From positions 1 through 44,666 of the forward strand of contig JAIDWS010000010.1 of NCBI GenBank assembly GCA_029059055.1: a DNA stretch of 44,666 bases, read 5' to 3'. The DNA is from Alphaproteobacteria bacterium. Lineage in GTDB: Bacteria > Pseudomonadota > Alphaproteobacteria > Rs-D84. Shown here piece after piece: positions 43,896 to 44,666 of the stretch. Made by a program: the position numbers and the translations under genes. The notes under the pieces are model-generated. The model saw only the letters and a list, made by a program, of their open reading frames with translations. It did no database searches and was not told the DNA's origin. Positions within the stretch are counted from its first letter, which is position 1, and each line of letters opens with the position of its first letter.

Positions 43896-44621
43896 TTAAA
43901 ATTCATACCGCAGCCCGATTGAGATGGAATTATCCAAGACAAAGCCGACTTTGTTTTCGAAATATTCGTTGTATATTTTGCCTGCTGCATCGACGCTTTC
44001 AAAGTGACGCGTCTGTTTCGGCCCGTTAAAGCCCGCCAAGCGATAACGCACATCAACAGTAAAATTATCATCCAATTTATGCGCCCAACCCAACATCAGT
44101 CCACCCATCGGTGATACGGATGTTTTGCTGCGGTCGCCACTGATAAAGATATCCCCGTCCAGTTTTGTTGTCGGGATAGCCATACCAACCCCGGCCCCAA
44201 CATACAGACCATTTACAAAATCACGATAACCGTTGACCATCAAATACGGGGTTGAAATTTTAAATTCAAATCCGTTGTCTTTGTCGCTGAAACTGCCGAT
44301 ATATCCGGCTTCACCTTCCAGGCGCCAGAAATAATTAACTGTTTTACCAAACGAAACGCCGCCGCCAAAGACAGGTTCAAACGAATACTTATCCGAATTC
44401 GCCCCTGCATCAACCCCGACATAGCCGGACTTGTATTTATTCTTCCAGTTCAAGAAGCTTAATTCCGCGCGCGCCGTGACGTACCATCCGGTCTTGGCCT
44501 TGTCCTGGTAATCATATGTCACGTTATAGCCGCGATTGCCGTCACGTGTAATATGACTGGGCGCCGCGTGCGCCGAAACAGACATGGCCGCAATTAATGC
44601 AAATACTGATATTTTTCTCAT
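43896..44621 (-). CDS. Outer-membrane beta-barrel protein (Omp25/porin-like)
   Basis: A 241-residue protein. The ATG at 44621 has GGGGGAAATT upstream; a GTG 12 nt earlier is not used. Signal peptide MRKISVFALIAAMSVSAHA, then Ala. The mature chain has about eight amphipathic strands with Gly-rich turns (PVFGGGVSFGKTVNYFWRLEGEAGY, GLYVGAGVGMAIP, DDNFTVDVRYRLAGF) and ends SISIGLRYEF with a terminal Phe, as in alphaproteobacterial Omp25/Omp31-type barrels. It probably belongs to the same surface cluster. Confidence 0.85.
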   Translation of the reverse strand: MRKISVFALIAAMSVSAHAAPSHITRDGNRGYNVTYDYQDKAKTGWYVTARAELSFLNWKNKYKSGYVGVDAGANSDKYSFEPVFGGGVSFGKTVNYFWRLEGEAGYIGSFSDKDNGFEFKISTPYLMVNGYRDFVNGLYVGAGVGMAIPTTKLDGDIFISGDRSKTSVSPMGGLMLGWAHKLDDNFTVDVRYRLAGFNGPKQTRHFESVDAAGKIYNEYFENKVGFVLDNSISIGLRYEF

Positions 44622-44666
44622 AATTTCCCCCACTTCAAAAAAGATTTCATGGGCAGTATATCATAT

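Overview
The window looks like chromosomal DNA of an alphaproteobacterium, probably an uncultured host-associated (gut-type) lineage. The support is a zinc-free long form of uS14, a continuous str-S10-spc-alpha translation operon, an AcpP/FabF/MltG neighbourhood, and several small secreted cysteine-rich proteins. The lineage is inferred from gene content and style; no search was run.

Layout. 1-2000: a partial secreted protein and a Cys-rich secreted protein, both on the minus strand. 2000-3190: two divergent structured RNA elements and a second Cys-rich protein. 3214-4086: an HExxH membrane protease. 4256-22133 (minus): one run rpsL-rpsG-fusA-tuf-rpsJ-rplC-D-W-B-rpsS-rplV-rpsC-rplP-rpmC-rpsQ-rplN-X-E-rpsN-rpsH-rplF-R-rpsE-rpmD-rplO-(small anchored protein)-secY-rpsM-rpsK, with a near-consensus promoter before rpsL and a terminator after rpsK. 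adk, rpoA and rplQ, often found with the alpha/spc genes, are absent. 22473-24518: an outer-membrane barrel protein and mltG. 24519-29086: an accessory stretch with three Cys-rich genes, tandem 160-bp repeats, tRNA-Pro(CGG) and an acyl-CoA ligase. 29115-30748: fabF and acpP. 30878-35005: a degenerate integrase-like protein, a small Cys-rich protein, lepA, a GNAT acetyltransferase and rbfA. 35101-39427: a YqaA-like membrane protein, a GT4 glycosyltransferase, a further Cys-rich secreted protein and a methyltransferase-GT2 fusion. 39428-44666: an orphan RNA element and a surface cluster of two collagen-like proteins, an Ala-rich coiled-coil protein and an outer-membrane barrel.

The main discovery candidate is a family of four structured RNAs of about 200-225 nt (complement 2001-2216; 2328-2543; 28469-28668; 39560-39784). 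Each has its own -35/-10 promoter with an exact 17-bp spacer, a small 5' hairpin, a long closing rod whose two strands covary between copies, and an intrinsic terminator. Three of the four end just before the Shine-Dalgarno site of a Cys-rich secreted protein gene, and in each of these the 3' strand of the rod is also complementary to that gene's own Shine-Dalgarno sequence. The fourth copy has no downstream gene. This suggests a switch-like leader family, or an sRNA family that has become linked to Cys-rich surface genes. Three other Cys-rich genes lack the RNA but share a different upstream motif around AATCCAAAGG.

Taken together, the window pairs a housekeeping translation and lipid-synthesis core with accessory islands whose products (Cys-rich secreted proteins, collagen-like fibres, barrels, glycosyltransferases) appear directed at the cell surface.
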